Positions 1 to 9,004 of a stretch of DNA of 64,000 nucleotides are shown here, piece after piece; the first letter of the stretch is position 1; every line of letters starts with the position of its first letter. Under the pieces are notes generated by a model. The model saw nothing but the letters and a program-made list of their open reading frames with translations, searched no databases and was not told the origin of the DNA. The stretch is taken from NCBI RefSeq assembly GCF_020172665.1, contig NZ_CP083985.1, forward strand, positions 1,796,998 to 1,860,997. Direction: 5' to 3'. The position numbers were made by a program, and so were the translations under genes. This DNA comes from [Mycobacterium] zoologicum. Lineage in GTDB: Bacteria; Actinomycetota; Actinomycetes; Mycobacteriales; Mycobacteriaceae.

Positions 1-1372
1 TCGCTGAACCGCCGGGGCCGGTCAGTATCGCGGGAAGGTCGGGCCGCTGCAGCGGAGCATCGCTGGTCTCCTCGGGTCGCTCGGCGGCCTCCAGCCGGAG
101 CTCGAAGACGTGTTCCGGGCGCGGCAGGTTACGAAGCTGGCGCATCCCGAGGTCGGCGAGCATGACGTCGTCAGGCAGTGCGTCGATGACGAGTTCGGCG
201 GTCGCGCCGGAGCACAGGATCTGGCCGCCGACGGCCAGCGAGCGCAGCCGGGCGGCACGGTTGACCGCGCGGCCGAAGTAGTCGCCGTCGCGCAGCTCCA
301 CCTCGCCGGTGTGCAATGCGATCCGGATACGCATGGGCTCTCGCAGGGCCCAGGGCTCGTGAAGGATGGCATCTTGCAGTTCCAGCGCGGCGGCGGCCGC
401 CGCTGATGGCCGTTCGAAGACCGAGAACGTGGCGTCGCCCTCGCCGCGCGTCTTGATCAGCCGGCCGCCGCGGGACGTGACGACTTGTTCGGCGAGCTCG
501 TCGTGGCGGGCCAGCGCAATCGCCATCGCGTTCGCATCGGCCTCCCACGCGGCAGTCGAGCCCTCGATGTCGGTGAGCAGAAAGGTCACGGCGCGCGTCA
601 CCGGCGAAGGGTGCTGTCCCACCGGGTATTCCAGCGCCGTGTCCTGGGCGACGATCGCGGCCTCGAGGCGCCGGAGTTCCGGGCCGGGGTCGACCCCGAG
701 TTCATCGGCGAGCAGCGAGCGTGCCCGCTGATAGGCACCCAGCGCCTCACCCTGCCGGCCGGCGCGATAGAGGGCGAGCATCAGCTGGCCCCATCGCCTC
801 TCTCGCAGCGGCGCGTCGCCCACCGCGGCCTCGAGCTCGCCGATGAGTTCGGCGGCCCGGCCGGTCGCGAGCAGCGCATCGGCACGGTCCTCGACCATCG
901 CGGCGTGGCCTTCGAGCCAGCGGGTCTTCTCGGACAGTCCTCGGCGCGAATCGGGCAGTTCGGGGGTTCCGCGCCAGAGCGCCAACGCCTCGTCGAAGCT
1001 GGCCACCGCCTGGGGGATGTCGCCGCGGGCCACGGCATCCCGGCCCGTCTTGGTGGCGAGTTTGTAACGCGATGCATCGACCTCGGTCGTGCTGAGAATC
1101 CAGCCCATTCCCTCGGTGATGACGAAGCCGTCACCCAGTGCCCGGCGCAATGCGGAAATGTGCGTCTGCAGGGCCTTGACGGCGGTACGCGGCGCATCGT
1201 CGCCCCACAGCAGATCGATCAGACTCTCGGCCGACACGACGGAGCCGCCGTGTAGGCCGAGCATCGTGAGGATCGCACGCGGTTTGGCGCCCGGGATTGT
1301 CACCGGGGCGCCGTCCCGCCGGGCCTGGAGAGGTCCCAAAACCCCCAGCTCCACGGCTTGAATGGTAGTCAC
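1..1372 (-). CDS. BTAD transcriptional regulator fused to class III adenylate cyclase domain (partial, 3' end beyond window)
   Basis: The minus-strand frame opens at GTG 1372, preceded in frame by a TGA, and stays open to the window edge (457 codons visible). Residues 1-95 look like an OmpR-type winged helix and about 96-245 like a BTAD/TPR region (SARP-type N-terminus). From about 258 a class III nucleotidyl cyclase domain follows: TFLLTDIEGST carries the first metal Asp (about 268), and TRGEGDA (about 308-314) matches the second metal-binding stretch. Such proteins usually continue into an AAA/NB-ARC ATPase and often a SnoaL-like module; that part is not visible. It probably senses a ligand and couples cAMP synthesis to DNA binding. 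The first 34 residues and the leader are duplicated in the pseudogene at 16.4-16.9 kb. Confidence 0.85.
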   Translation of the reverse strand, partial: MTTIQAVELGVLGPLQARRDGAPVTIPGAKPRAILTMLGLHGGSVVSAESLIDLLWGDDAPRTAVKALQTHISALRRALGDGFVITEGMGWILSTTEVDASRYKLATKTGRDAVARGDIPQAVASFDEALALWRGTPELPDSRRGLSEKTRWLEGHAAMVEDRADALLATGRAAELIGELEAAVGDAPLRERRWGQLMLALYRAGRQGEALGAYQRARSLLADELGVDPGPELRRLEAAIVAQDTALEYPVGQHPSPVTRAVTFLLTDIEGSTAAWEADANAMAIALARHDELAEQVVTSRGGRLIKTRGEGDATFSVFERPSAAAAAALELQDAILHEPWALREPMRIRIALHTGEVELRDGDYFGRAVNRAARLRSLAVGGQILCSGATAELVIDALPDDVMLADLGMRQLRNLPRPEHVFELRLEAAERPEETSDAPLQRPDLPAILTGPGGSA

Positions 1373-1533
1373 GTGACCAATGGTCGGTGGGGCGATTCAA
1401 CAGGCGGTCAAGGTCGGGTAAAGACGGCTCTCGGGTTCACCCCCGAGTAACAGACCGAAGCCGACAGTAGATTCGACCCCCGCCGGCGAAGGTGTGGAGC
1501 AGCGGGCGTTTCAGGCGCCGTGACGGCGCGGGT

Positions 1534-2004
1534 TCAGACCAGCGCGGTGGCGTCGAATATCCAGGACATGTCTTCGGTTGCGAGGTTCTCGAGGTAGTTG
1601 GGTGGTGCGAAGGCCAGCACACTGGAGTAGTCCCAATAGTCCTTCCACACCGTGATTTTCCCGTCGACTACTCGGTGCACGGTGGCGAACCTCAAGGTGC
1701 CCCGCTCGCCGGTGGGAAATACCCACGTCTCGGAGTGTTCGTACATGACGTCCGGGCCGTTGGACACCAGTTGGCCGCCGTGGTGCCGGTATTCGGCCAA
1801 CCGGTCGAACAACAGCCGGAGCCGCTTGACGATGTCCTCGGGCCCGCGGGCCGCGGCTGCCGGCATCGGCATGTCCACGTAAAGGCAATCCGGCGCCAGG
1901 AAGGTCTTGAGCGCATCCCAGTCAAATCGGGCCAACGCGTGCCACATGCCCAAGACAACGTCGCCGGTTGCGGTGGTTGAATCCGTCGTGGAGGCGTCCA
2001 TCAT
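1534..2004 (-). CDS. SnoaL-like / limonene-1,2-epoxide hydrolase-type NTF2-fold protein
   Basis: 156 residues from the ATG at 2004 (starts at 2001 or 2040 are possible; 2040 would lie almost on the ribosome site of divergent htpG). The sequence has the NTF2/SnoaL cone pattern: an N-terminal helix ending FDWDALKTFLAPDCLYVDMP, a glycine-rich GPEDIVKRL segment, and a C-terminal sheet with TVHRVVDGKITVWKDYWD. This resembles the LEH subgroup, whose members hydrolyse epoxides or bind small hydrophobic molecules. No signal peptide, so cytosolic. It is divergent from htpG, with about 58 bp between the starts. The substrate is unknown. Confidence 0.7.
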   Translation of the reverse strand: MMDASTTDSTTATGDVVLGMWHALARFDWDALKTFLAPDCLYVDMPMPAAAARGPEDIVKRLRLLFDRLAEYRHHGGQLVSNGPDVMYEHSETWVFPTGERGTLRFATVHRVVDGKITVWKDYWDYSSVLAFAPPNYLENLATEDMSWIFDATALV

Positions 2005-2062
2005 GATGGTCACTGAACCGGGTTGCGAAGCCGGTGTCAATCATCGAGGAGGGAGATCGCAA

Positions 2063-4015
2063 ATGAGCGCGCGCGTGGAGCAGTTGGAATTTCAGGCCGA
2101 GGCCCGGCAACTGCTGGATCTGATGGTCCACTCGGTCTACTCCAACAAGGATGCCTTCCTGCGGGAGCTGATCTCCAACGCCTCCGACGCGCTGGACAAG
2201 CTGCGACTGGAGGCGTTCCGTAACAAGGACCTGCAGGCAGACACCTCCGATCTGCACATCGAGATCGAGGTGGACAAGGCGGCACGCACCCTGACGGTCC
2301 GCGACAACGGCATCGGGATGTCGCGCGATGAGGTGGTGGACCTGATCGGCACCTTGGCCAAATCCGGAACCGCCGAACTGCGCCAGCAACTACGCGAAGC
2401 GCAGAACGCCAAGAACGAAGCAGCGTCCGAAGAGCTGATCGGGCAGTTCGGGATCGGGTTCTACTCGGTGTTCATGGTCGCCGACCGCGTCGAGATGCTG
2501 ACCCACAAGGCCGGCGAGAGCGAAGCCATCCGCTGGGAATCCAGCGGTGACGGCACCTACACCATCGAAGCGGTCGACCCGGGCGAGCAAGCGCCCCAGG
2601 GCACCTCGATCATCTTGCACCTCAAACCCGAAGACGCCGAAGACGCCCTGCACGACTACACCGCGGATCCGACGATCCGGGGCCTGATCAAGAAGTACTC
2701 CGACTTCATCGCCTGGCCGATTCGGATGCAGGTCGAGCGGGTGAGTCCACCTGTTGAAGAAGGCGGCGAACCGACCGTCACCCTGGAGACCGCGACGCTG
2801 AACTCGATGCAGGCGCTGTGGGCGCGCCCCAAAGACGAAGTCTCGCCAGAGGAATACAGCGAGTTCTACAAACACATCGCGCACGCCTGGGATGACCCGC
2901 TCGAGGTCATCGCGATGAAGGCCGAAGGCACTTTCGAATACCAGGCGCTGCTGTTCATCCCGTCGCACGCGCCGTTCGACATGTTCAACCGCGACGCGCA
3001 GGTCGGCGTGCAGTTGTACGTCAAGCGGGTGTTCATCATGGGTGACTGCGACCAGCTGATGCCCGAATATCTGCGCTTCGTCAAGGGCGTCGTCGACGCG
3101 GCGGACATGTCACTCAACGTCTCTCGGGAAATCCTGCAGCAGGACCGGCAGATCAACGCCATCCGGCGGCGGCTCACCAAGAAGGTGCTGTCCACCATCA
3201 AGGAGCTGCAGTCGGGCCGCCCCGAGGACTACCGCACCTTCTGGACCCAGTTCGGCCGGGTCGTCAAAGAGGGACTGCTCAGCGACTTCGACAATCAGGA
3301 GGCACTGCTGGGCATCTGCTCATTCGCCTCCACGCACAGTGACTCCGAGCCCACCACGCTGGCCGAGTACGTCGAACGCATGAAAGACGGCCAGGAGCAG
3401 ATCTTCTACGCCACCGGCGAATCTCGCCAGCAGCTCCTGAAATCACCCCACCTGGAGGCGTTCAAAGCCAAGGGCTTTGAAGTGCTGCTCCTGACCGACC
3501 CGGTCGACGAGGTCTGGGTGAACGCGGTCAGCGAGTTCGCCGGCAAGCCGCTGCAGTCGACCGCCAAGGGCGAGGTGGACCTGGACTCCGATGAGGAGAA
3601 GAGCGCCCACGAGGCCGAACGTAAGGAGCAGGAGAAAGAATTCGCCGACCTGATCGCCTGGCTGGAGCAGACTCTGACCGACCACGTCAAAGAGGTGCGG
3701 CTGTCGACCCGGTTGACCGAGTCCCCGGCCTGCCTGATCACCGACACCTTCGAGATGACCCCGGCGTTGGCACGCATCTACCGTGCCAACGGTCAGGAGG
3801 TTCCGGTCGGCAAGCGCATCCTCGAACTCAACCCGGGCCATCCATTGATCACCGGTCTGCGGCAGGCGCACGCCGAGCGAGGCGGCGACGCCCCCGGGCT
3901 CGCCGAGACCGCCGAATTGCTCTACGGCACAGCGCTGTTGGCTGAGGGTGGGGCGCTGGAGGATCCGGCGCGATTCGCCGAGCTGCTGGCGGATCGGCTG
4001 GCCCGAACCATCTGA
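2063..4015 (+). CDS. htpG: Chaperone protein HtpG (Hsp90)
   Basis: 650 residues, full length for bacterial Hsp90. Start ATG 2063 is chosen because of the strong site GAGGAGGGAG seven bases upstream; the frame is open further upstream but has no such signal. The N-terminal GHKL ATPase is clear: NKDAFLRELISNASDALDK (N-box with catalytic Glu), then DNGIGMSRDE and GQFGIGFYSVF (lid and Gly box). The middle domain contains the conserved SREILQQ segment, and the C-terminal dimerisation region is present. It is an ATP-dependent cytosolic chaperone. Monocistronic here, with the SnoaL-like gene divergent and a convergent oxidoreductase 7 bp past the stop. Confidence 0.97.
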   Translation: MSARVEQLEFQAEARQLLDLMVHSVYSNKDAFLRELISNASDALDKLRLEAFRNKDLQADTSDLHIEIEVDKAARTLTVRDNGIGMSRDEVVDLIGTLAKSGTAELRQQLREAQNAKNEAASEELIGQFGIGFYSVFMVADRVEMLTHKAGESEAIRWESSGDGTYTIEAVDPGEQAPQGTSIILHLKPEDAEDALHDYTADPTIRGLIKKYSDFIAWPIRMQVERVSPPVEEGGEPTVTLETATLNSMQALWARPKDEVSPEEYSEFYKHIAHAWDDPLEVIAMKAEGTFEYQALLFIPSHAPFDMFNRDAQVGVQLYVKRVFIMGDCDQLMPEYLRFVKGVVDAADMSLNVSREILQQDRQINAIRRRLTKKVLSTIKELQSGRPEDYRTFWTQFGRVVKEGLLSDFDNQEALLGICSFASTHSDSEPTTLAEYVERMKDGQEQIFYATGESRQQLLKSPHLEAFKAKGFEVLLLTDPVDEVWVNAVSEFAGKPLQSTAKGEVDLDSDEEKSAHEAERKEQEKEFADLIAWLEQTLTDHVKEVRLSTRLTESPACLITDTFEMTPALARIYRANGQEVPVGKRILELNPGHPLITGLRQAHAERGGDAPGLAETAELLYGTALLAEGGALEDPARFAELLADRLARTI

Positions 4016-4022
4016 GCCCGCC

Positions 4023-5027
4023 TTAGGGCACCAGAACCACTTTGCCGACGTTTTCTCGCGCAGCAAGAATGCGGTGGGCCTCGGCGGCATTCGCGAACGG
4101 CACTGCCGCATGCACCACCGGGGCCGCGATGCCGCCCGACAGCGCCTCGGACAGTGGGGTGATCCAGGGTCCGAGTGTGCCGCGATCGTCCCACAGTCGC
4201 AGCATGTTCAACCCGATGACGGTCTTGGACTGCTCGATCTGCGTGATCGCATTGAATCCGCGCAGCATCGCCAGCGCCTGCGGCGCCGCCCGCAGCAGGG
4301 ATCGCTTCTCACCTTGCTGCAGCGACGAAAGGCCGTAGGCCACGAGCCGTCCACCGGGACGCAACAACCCCAACGACCGATGCAGCGACGTGCCGCCGAG
4401 CGCGTCGAGCACGATGTCGTAGGGCTGCAGGCCCTTCCACCAGCCCTTGCGGCGGTAGTCGATGGCGCGGTCGATACCCAGCGCGGCGAGCCGGTCATGT
4501 TTGCCCGGTGACGCGGTGCCGTGCACGACCGCCCCGGCGGCCTTGGCCAGCTGGATCGCCGCGATGCCGACGCCACCGGCCGCGGCGTGCACCAGCACAT
4601 GTTCGCCGGCCTGCAGCGATCCGTAGCCGTGCAGCGCGGCCCAAGCCGTCGCGTAGTTCACCGGGATGGCCGCGCCCTCCTCGAAGCTCATCGACGGCGG
4701 CAGCACGACGGTGTCCGTGGCGTTGGCGTTGACGATCTCGGCGTAGCCGCCGAAACGGGTGCCGGCCAGCACCCGCTCACCGATGCGGGCCGGGTCGACA
4801 CCGTCACCGACGGCCTCGATGGTGCCGGCCACCTCGTAGCCGACCACGGCGGGCAGCTTCGGGGCATCGGGATACAGTCCGACCCGCGCGAGGTGGTCGG
4901 CGAAGTTCACCCCCGCCGCGCGCACCCCGATGCGCACTTGACCGCCACCGGGCGGCGGAGGGTCGGCGCGGTCCTGGACCTGGAGCACCGATGGGGGGCC
5001 GGTTTTGGTGATCACGACGACGCGCAT
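4023..5027 (-). CDS. NADPH:quinone oxidoreductase, zinc-less MDR family
   Basis: 334 residues from ATG 5027. An N-terminal GroES-like domain (residues 1-125, with [16 protein letters not shown]) is followed by a Rossmann domain with [20 protein letters not shown] at about 150, typical of quinone oxidoreductase / zeta-crystallin-like medium-chain dehydrogenases. No zinc-ligand cysteines are seen. It should reduce quinones or enones with NADPH in the cytosol. Convergent with htpG and divergent from the AhpD-like gene at 5067, so probably monocistronic. Frame remains open far upstream, but 5027 fits the family N-terminus ([15 protein letters not shown]). Confidence 0.88.
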   Translation of the reverse strand: MRVVVITKTGPPSVLQVQDRADPPPPGGGQVRIGVRAAGVNFADHLARVGLYPDAPKLPAVVGYEVAGTIEAVGDGVDPARIGERVLAGTRFGGYAEIVNANATDTVVLPPSMSFEEGAAIPVNYATAWAALHGYGSLQAGEHVLVHAAAGGVGIAAIQLAKAAGAVVHGTASPGKHDRLAALGIDRAIDYRRKGWWKGLQPYDIVLDALGGTSLHRSLGLLRPGGRLVAYGLSSLQQGEKRSLLRAAPQALAMLRGFNAITQIEQSKTVIGLNMLRLWDDRGTLGPWITPLSEALSGGIAAPVVHAAVPFANAAEAHRILAARENVGKVVLVP

Positions 5028-5053
5028 GGGTGCCAGCCTATTGCTCCGAAGGC

Positions 5054-5059
5054 CATAAT
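5054..5059 (+). promoter_or_regulatory. Extended -10-like CATAAT, probably leaderless promoter for the AhpD-like gene
   Basis: CATAAT ends 7 bp before the GTG at 5067, the spacing expected when transcription starts on the start codon. No Shine-Dalgarno sequence precedes that GTG. Confidence 0.4.
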
Positions 5060-5066
5060 CGTCTGC

Positions 5067-5810
5067 GTGGACGTTCTCGATGAGCTGAACAGGTTGGTGG
5101 CGCTGTCGGGCGCGGAGGCGGCCGACTCCGATCCCGCGGTGGCCGAGTTTGCCGAGCAGTTCGGTGTCGATGTCTCGATGATCACCGATTCTCAACGGTC
5201 CCGGCTGTGGGAGGCGTTGGGGGAGAGGACCTTCAGCGCTGTGGTGCAGATGTTCATCGCCGACTTCGTGCCGAGGGTGCGCGCCGGTCTCGACGCGCTG
5301 GGTGTTCAGGTGGCATGGCCGGACACCAACTCCCAGGATCGCACGGGCAACGTGGCCGACGCATTGTTCAACGGGTTCATGCCCGCCGTCGCCCGGCTGC
5401 GGTCCCTGGATCCGGTGACTTCTGAGGTGGTGCGGTTGCGCGGCGCGGCCCAACACAACTGCCGGCTGTGCAGGTCGCTGCGCGAGACGACCGCCCTGAA
5501 CGCCGGCGGATCTGAGTCGCTCTATGACGACATCGAGCGGTTCGAGGATTCGCCGCTGCTCAGTGAGGTTCACAAGGCGGCGCTGCGCTACGTCGACGCG
5601 CTGATCTGGACACCGGGACACATCGACGCCGACGTGGCCACCGGAGTGCGTAGGCACTTCACCGATGAGCAGGCCATCGAGCTGACCCTGGACGTGATGC
5701 GCAACGCCGGCAACAAGATCGCGGTGGCACTGGGTGCGGACGCACCCCGGGTGACCGAAGGCACCGAGCGCTACCTGCTCGACGCCGACGGCCAGACCGT
5801 CTACGGCTGA
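5067..5810 (+). CDS. AhpD-like / carboxymuconolactone decarboxylase-family protein
   Basis: 247 residues from GTG 5067. The C-terminal half carries the AhpD-type pair C132-x-x-C135 in HNCRLCRS, followed by an all-helical region with [13 protein letters not shown] and [19 protein letters not shown]. The N-terminal 110 residues are an extra helical domain not found in minimal CMD proteins. Members act as peroxidases or in lactone chemistry using the Cys pair; the exact reaction here is unknown. The start has no ribosome site and appears leaderless. Its 3' end overlaps the convergent hydrolase by 10 bp. Confidence 0.75.
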   Translation: MDVLDELNRLVALSGAEAADSDPAVAEFAEQFGVDVSMITDSQRSRLWEALGERTFSAVVQMFIADFVPRVRAGLDALGVQVAWPDTNSQDRTGNVADALFNGFMPAVARLRSLDPVTSEVVRLRGAAQHNCRLCRSLRETTALNAGGSESLYDDIERFEDSPLLSEVHKAALRYVDALIWTPGHIDADVATGVRRHFTDEQAIELTLDVMRNAGNKIAVALGADAPRVTEGTERYLLDADGQTVYG

Positions 5811-6676
5811 ACTCGGCCGGAGTGGCGGGCCAAAAAGCCCAGGATGGCGTCGGCGAAGACGTCGTTGCGGTCACCGGCCACCATGTGACCCGCGCCGGCG
5901 ACATCGACGAACTCCACCTGCGGGAACCGGATCAGGAACTCCTCGGCATTGTCGGCGCTCACCAGGTCGCTGAGCTGGCCACGCACCAGCAGGATCGGCA
6001 CGCCGCCGTCGAGGATGGTCTGCACCGCGGCGTTGAGCCGGTCGACGTCGTGGATCTCCATCGGCCCGTGATGCTCGGCGCCGCTGATGAACTGCGGGTC
6101 CCAGTGCCAGTACCAGCGGTCGCCGCGGCGGCGCAGGTTGGTGGCGAGCCCGGTGAGGTCGGTGGGGCGCGGCCGATGCGGGTTGTAGGCGGCGATCGCG
6201 TCGGCGACCTCATCGAGCGAGTCGAAGCCGGACTCCATGTTCTCGGCCATGAACGCCTGCACCCGCTGCGCGCCCGAGGCGTCCATGTTGGGCACGATGT
6301 CGACCAGCACCACCGCGCTGACCGTATCGGGCGCCAGTTCACCGCCGAGCAGCATCGCGGCGCATCCGCCCAGTGATGCGCCGACCAGGACCGGGTTCGG
6401 CGGCAGGGTGCGCAGCACCTCGTGAATGTCGGCGGCGAAGCTGACCAACCGGTAGTCGCCCTCGCTGGCCCAATCCGATTCGCCGTGGCCGCGCAGGTCG
6501 ACGGTGACGGCCTGCCAGCCCCGCTCGGCCACCGCGGCAGCGGCGCGACCCCAGGAGCGTCGGGTCTGCCCGCCGCCGTGCAGGAACACCACTGCTCGGG
6601 CGTCGGGGTCACCGTGGCGATCGGCGATGATCCGCACATCGCCTGGTGCGTGGGTAACGAAGGTTTCCGAGGTCAT
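5801..6676 (-). CDS. Alpha/beta hydrolase
   Basis: 291 residues. HGGG at 33-36 forms the oxyanion loop, the nucleophile elbow is GASLGG with Ser101, and GAGHMVAGD near the C-terminus supplies the catalytic His. [10 protein letters not shown] after strand 3 is characteristic of the epoxide hydrolase / proline iminopeptidase / esterase group. No signal peptide. Likely an intracellular esterase or lactonase; the substrate cannot be named. Divergent from the MddA-like gene at 6791. Confidence 0.85.
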   Translation of the reverse strand: MTSETFVTHAPGDVRIIADRHGDPDARAVVFLHGGGQTRRSWGRAAAAVAERGWQAVTVDLRGHGESDWASEGDYRLVSFAADIHEVLRTLPPNPVLVGASLGGCAAMLLGGELAPDTVSAVVLVDIVPNMDASGAQRVQAFMAENMESGFDSLDEVADAIAAYNPHRPRPTDLTGLATNLRRRGDRWYWHWDPQFISGAEHHGPMEIHDVDRLNAAVQTILDGGVPILLVRGQLSDLVSADNAEEFLIRFPQVEFVDVAGAGHMVAGDRNDVFADAILGFLARHSGRVQP

Positions 6677-6733
6677 CTAAGCATCGTATGACGGTATCGG
6701 CATGCGACCATCGTCTGCCCGGGAAAAAGGCTG

Positions 6734-6761
6734 TTGAGCTGCGGGTTATCGGGGTTACGAT
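6734..6761 (+). promoter_or_regulatory. SigA-like promoter for the MddA-like gene
   Basis: TTGAGC (6734-6739), 16 bp spacer, TACGAT (6756-6761). It lies 29 bp upstream of the ATG at 6791, which has its own ribosome site GGGAGGGC. Confidence 0.5.
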
Positions 6762-6790
6762 GATGTATTCATCGCTTCGGGAGGGCAATC

Positions 6791-7567
6791 ATGGCCCGTC
6801 ATCTCGCCCTGGTCTACGGGGCACTCAACTACCTGGTCTTTCTGGTTGTCTTTCTGTATGCCGTCGGCTTCGTCGGCAACCTTGTGGTGCCGCGCAGTGT
6901 CGACTGTGGCCCGACGACGCCGGTGGGGGCCGCTTTCGTCATCGACGTGGCACTGCTGGGGCTGTTTGCGGTCCAACACAGTGTGATGGCACGCCCGGCG
7001 TTCAAGCAGCGGCTGACGCGCGCGGTGCCCCAGTATCTCGAACGCAGCACCTATGTCCTGGCGTCGAATGTGGTTCTGGCCCTGTTGTTTTGGCAGTGGC
7101 GGCCGATCCCCGCCATCGTCTGGGACGTGACGACGCCGGCGGTACGGCTGGTGGTGTGGGGCTTGTTCTGGCTGGGCTGGCTCATTGCGTTGGTGTCGAC
7201 CTTCCTGATCAGTCACGTCGATCTGTTTGGCCTGCGCCAGGTATATCTGGCGTGGCGGGCCCAGCCGTACACCGATGTCGGTTTCCGTGCCCGGTCGCTG
7301 TATCGCGTGGTGCGGCATCCGCTCATGCTGGGCTTCGTGATCGCATTCTGGGCGGCGCCCACCATGACCGTCGGCCATCTGCTGTTTGCGGTGGCGACCA
7401 CCGGCTACATCCTGATCGCGACGCAGCTGGAGGAGCGTGACCTGATCGCCGCACTGGGCGACCGGTACCAGCAGTACCGTCGCCAGGTGCCGATGCTGGT
7501 GCCCGGCGCGTTCAGGCGAACGGCGCCACGGCGAACCGGCCCCACGCCAGGAGCGCGAACACAGTGA
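6791..7567 (+). CDS. mddA: Methanethiol S-methyltransferase MddA-like integral membrane protein (NnrU/ICMT fold)
   Basis: 258 residues with about five or six hydrophobic helices (residues 7-29, 47-65, 88-105, 117-141, 175-215). The C-terminal third has the membrane methyltransferase pattern YRVVRHPLMLGF, then TQLEERDL and RYQQYRRQVPML, as in isoprenylcysteine methyltransferases. Overall length and the N-terminal NYLVFLVVFLYAVGF segment match MddA, which makes dimethyl sulfide from methanethiol and SAM. Start ATG 6791 follows GGGAGGGC. The last 56 bp overlap the convergent DoxX-like gene, an Arg/Pro-rich tail probably not conserved. Confidence 0.8.
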   Translation: MARHLALVYGALNYLVFLVVFLYAVGFVGNLVVPRSVDCGPTTPVGAAFVIDVALLGLFAVQHSVMARPAFKQRLTRAVPQYLERSTYVLASNVVLALLFWQWRPIPAIVWDVTTPAVRLVVWGLFWLGWLIALVSTFLISHVDLFGLRQVYLAWRAQPYTDVGFRARSLYRVVRHPLMLGFVIAFWAAPTMTVGHLLFAVATTGYILIATQLEERDLIAALGDRYQQYRRQVPMLVPGAFRRTAPRRTGPTPGARTQ

Positions 7568-7895
7568 TGAAGGCGATGTCGCCGGCCATATAGCCCCACT
7601 CGTTGCGGCGCAGTCGGGTTGTGGCGGCGCCGGACATGAACAGCATCAGGCCGCAGGCGGCGATCGGCCCCAGCAGTGGCGCCACCCCGACCGCCGCTGG
7701 AAGCACCAGGCCGATCGCGCCGATCAGCTTGATGGTGCCGATGGTCTTGAGATGACCGTTGTCGAAGTCATCGACCCAGTGCTGGTTGGCGCCCAGCGCC
7801 CGGTACTTCTCCCGCGGAAGCAGCAGCAGGGCTGCGCCGCCGATGACGAATCCGGTGGCGAGGATGCCCGCGATGATCCACAGGGCGGTGTTCAT
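7512..7895 (-). CDS. DoxX-like small membrane protein
   Basis: 127 residues from ATG 7895, chosen because AAGGAG lies seven bases upstream. Four hydrophobic helices (about 4-24, 48-66, 69-90, 103-122) with the DoxX-type linkers PREKYRALGANQHWVDDFDNG and LKTIGTIKLIG. DoxX-family proteins are small redox-associated membrane proteins of unclear activity. It is divergent from an ECF sigma factor 84 bp away, and a near-palindrome lies between them, suggesting joint control. Confidence 0.75.
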   Translation of the reverse strand: MNTALWIIAGILATGFVIGGAALLLLPREKYRALGANQHWVDDFDNGHLKTIGTIKLIGAIGLVLPAAVGVAPLLGPIAACGLMLFMSGAATTRLRRNEWGYMAGDIAFITVFALLAWGRFAVAPFA

Positions 7896-7938
7896 GGCGT
7901 ACTCCTTGTCGTTTGTGGTTACCCCGGTCGGGTGGGGC

Positions 7939-7956
7939 CCGTCATAGCTGTGACGG
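7939..7956. promoter_or_regulatory. 18-bp near-palindrome between the DoxX-like gene and the ECF sigma factor
   Basis: CCGTCATAGCTGTGACGG matches its reverse complement at 16 of 18 positions. Each strand also shows a CGTCA-type core similar to ECF promoter elements. Candidate operator or sigma-specific promoter for the divergent pair. Confidence 0.45.
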
Positions 7957-7979
7957 ACCGACACCACGAGAGGTAACCG

Positions 7980-8861
7980 ATGACGACCGAATCACAGCTG
8001 GCGCGGGATTTCGAACGGCAGCGTCGTCGCCTGCTGGCGGTGGCGCATCGGGTGCTGGGCTCGCGTACCGACGCCGAGGACGCGGTGCAGGAAGCATGGC
8101 TGCGGTTGTCCCGTCAGGACACCGACGCGATCGACAACCTGCCCGGGTGGTTGACGACCGTGATCAGCCGCATCTGCATCGACACGTTGCGTTCGCGGGC
8201 CGCCCGGCCCGAGGTCTCGATCGGTACCGAGCTCCCCGAACTGGTGGTGACCGAGGACGACGACACTCCCGAGCACACTGCGGTGCTGTCGGATTCAGTG
8301 GGGCTGGCATTGCTGGTGGTGCTGGGGGCGCTGCGTCCCGACGAGCGCCTGGCGTTCGTGCTGCACGACATGTTCGCGGTGCCGTTCGCCGAGATCGGCC
8401 CGATCGTCGGGAGATCGGCCGATGCCGCCAAGATGCTGGCCAGTCGGGCGCGCCGCAAGGTCCAGGAGGTGCCCGCGCCGTCGGGGGATCGGCATGCCCG
8501 GCGCGAGGTGGTCGACGCGTTCCTGGCGGCCGCGCAGGGCGGGGATTTCGGCGCATTGTTGCGGGTGCTCGATCCCGATGTCACCTGGCGCCAGCAGACG
8601 GCCAGGGGGGTGACGGTCACGACCGGGTCCGACGCGGTCGTCGAAGTCGTTCGCCGCGGCCGGGGGGCGCGCTTCACCGCGCGTCGGGTCCTGGTCAATG
8701 GCGAGCCCGGAATCCTGGGCTGGGGTCCGTCCGGCCGGCCGCTGAACCTGATGGCGTGTACGGTGCGTGACGGTCGCCTGGTGGGCATCGTGTCGATCGC
8801 GGACCCGGTCCGGCTGGCTGGGATCGATCTGCCCGCGCCCCCGGATGTGGCCGGGCGATAA
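7980..8861 (+). CDS. ECF RNA polymerase sigma factor with C-terminal SnoaL-like domain (SigJ / ECF41-like)
   Basis: 293 residues. Sigma region 2 (about 5-75) has VAHRVLGSRTDAEDAVQEAW and GWLTTVISRICIDTLRSR; sigma region 4 (about 110-165) has LRPDERLAFVLHDMFAVPF and a helix-turn-helix around GRSADAAKMLASRARRKV. Residues 175-293 form the NTF2/SnoaL tail with VVDAFLAAAQGGDFGALLRVL, which in the ECF41 and SigJ groups regulates activity in cis without an anti-sigma factor. No anti-sigma gene is adjacent, as expected. ECF41 genes usually sit beside a CMD, oxidoreductase or epimerase gene; here the divergent neighbour is DoxX-like. Confidence 0.88.
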   Translation: MTTESQLARDFERQRRRLLAVAHRVLGSRTDAEDAVQEAWLRLSRQDTDAIDNLPGWLTTVISRICIDTLRSRAARPEVSIGTELPELVVTEDDDTPEHTAVLSDSVGLALLVVLGALRPDERLAFVLHDMFAVPFAEIGPIVGRSADAAKMLASRARRKVQEVPAPSGDRHARREVVDAFLAAAQGGDFGALLRVLDPDVTWRQQTARGVTVTTGSDAVVEVVRRGRGARFTARRVLVNGEPGILGWGPSGRPLNLMACTVRDGRLVGIVSIADPVRLAGIDLPAPPDVAGR

Positions 8862-8885
8862 AGTCGTGATCGCCAGTTGGCACCG

Positions 8886-8959
8886 GGGGCGGTAGCTCAG
8901 TCGGTTAGAGCCGCGGACTCATAATCCGTTGGTCGCGGGTTCGAGCCCCGCCCGCCCCA
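8886..8959 (+). tRNA. tRNA with CAT anticodon, probably elongator tRNA-Met
   Basis: A full cloverleaf folds by eye: acceptor GGGGCGG / CCGCCCC with discriminator A8959, D stem GCTC/GAGC, anticodon stem GCGGA/TCCGT with loop CTCATAA (anticodon CAT at 8920-8922), and T stem GCGGG/CCCGC with loop TTCGAGC. CCA is not encoded. The anticodon stem lacks the three consecutive G:C pairs of initiator tRNA, so it is not fMet. A lysidine-modified tRNA-Ile2 would share the anticodon and cannot be fully excluded. Confidence 0.9.
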
Positions 8960-9004
8960 CTTTGCTTCTATGACTTCGGTTGATCCTTGACACTGCCTGA
9001 ATGA

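Noticed and set aside
1907..2062. Upstream extension of htpG
   Set aside because: The ATG at 2063 has a strong ribosome site and the family N-terminus.
8886..8959. Initiator tRNA-fMet
   Set aside because: The anticodon stem does not have the three consecutive G:C pairs typical of initiator tRNA, and position 1:72 is a normal G:C pair.
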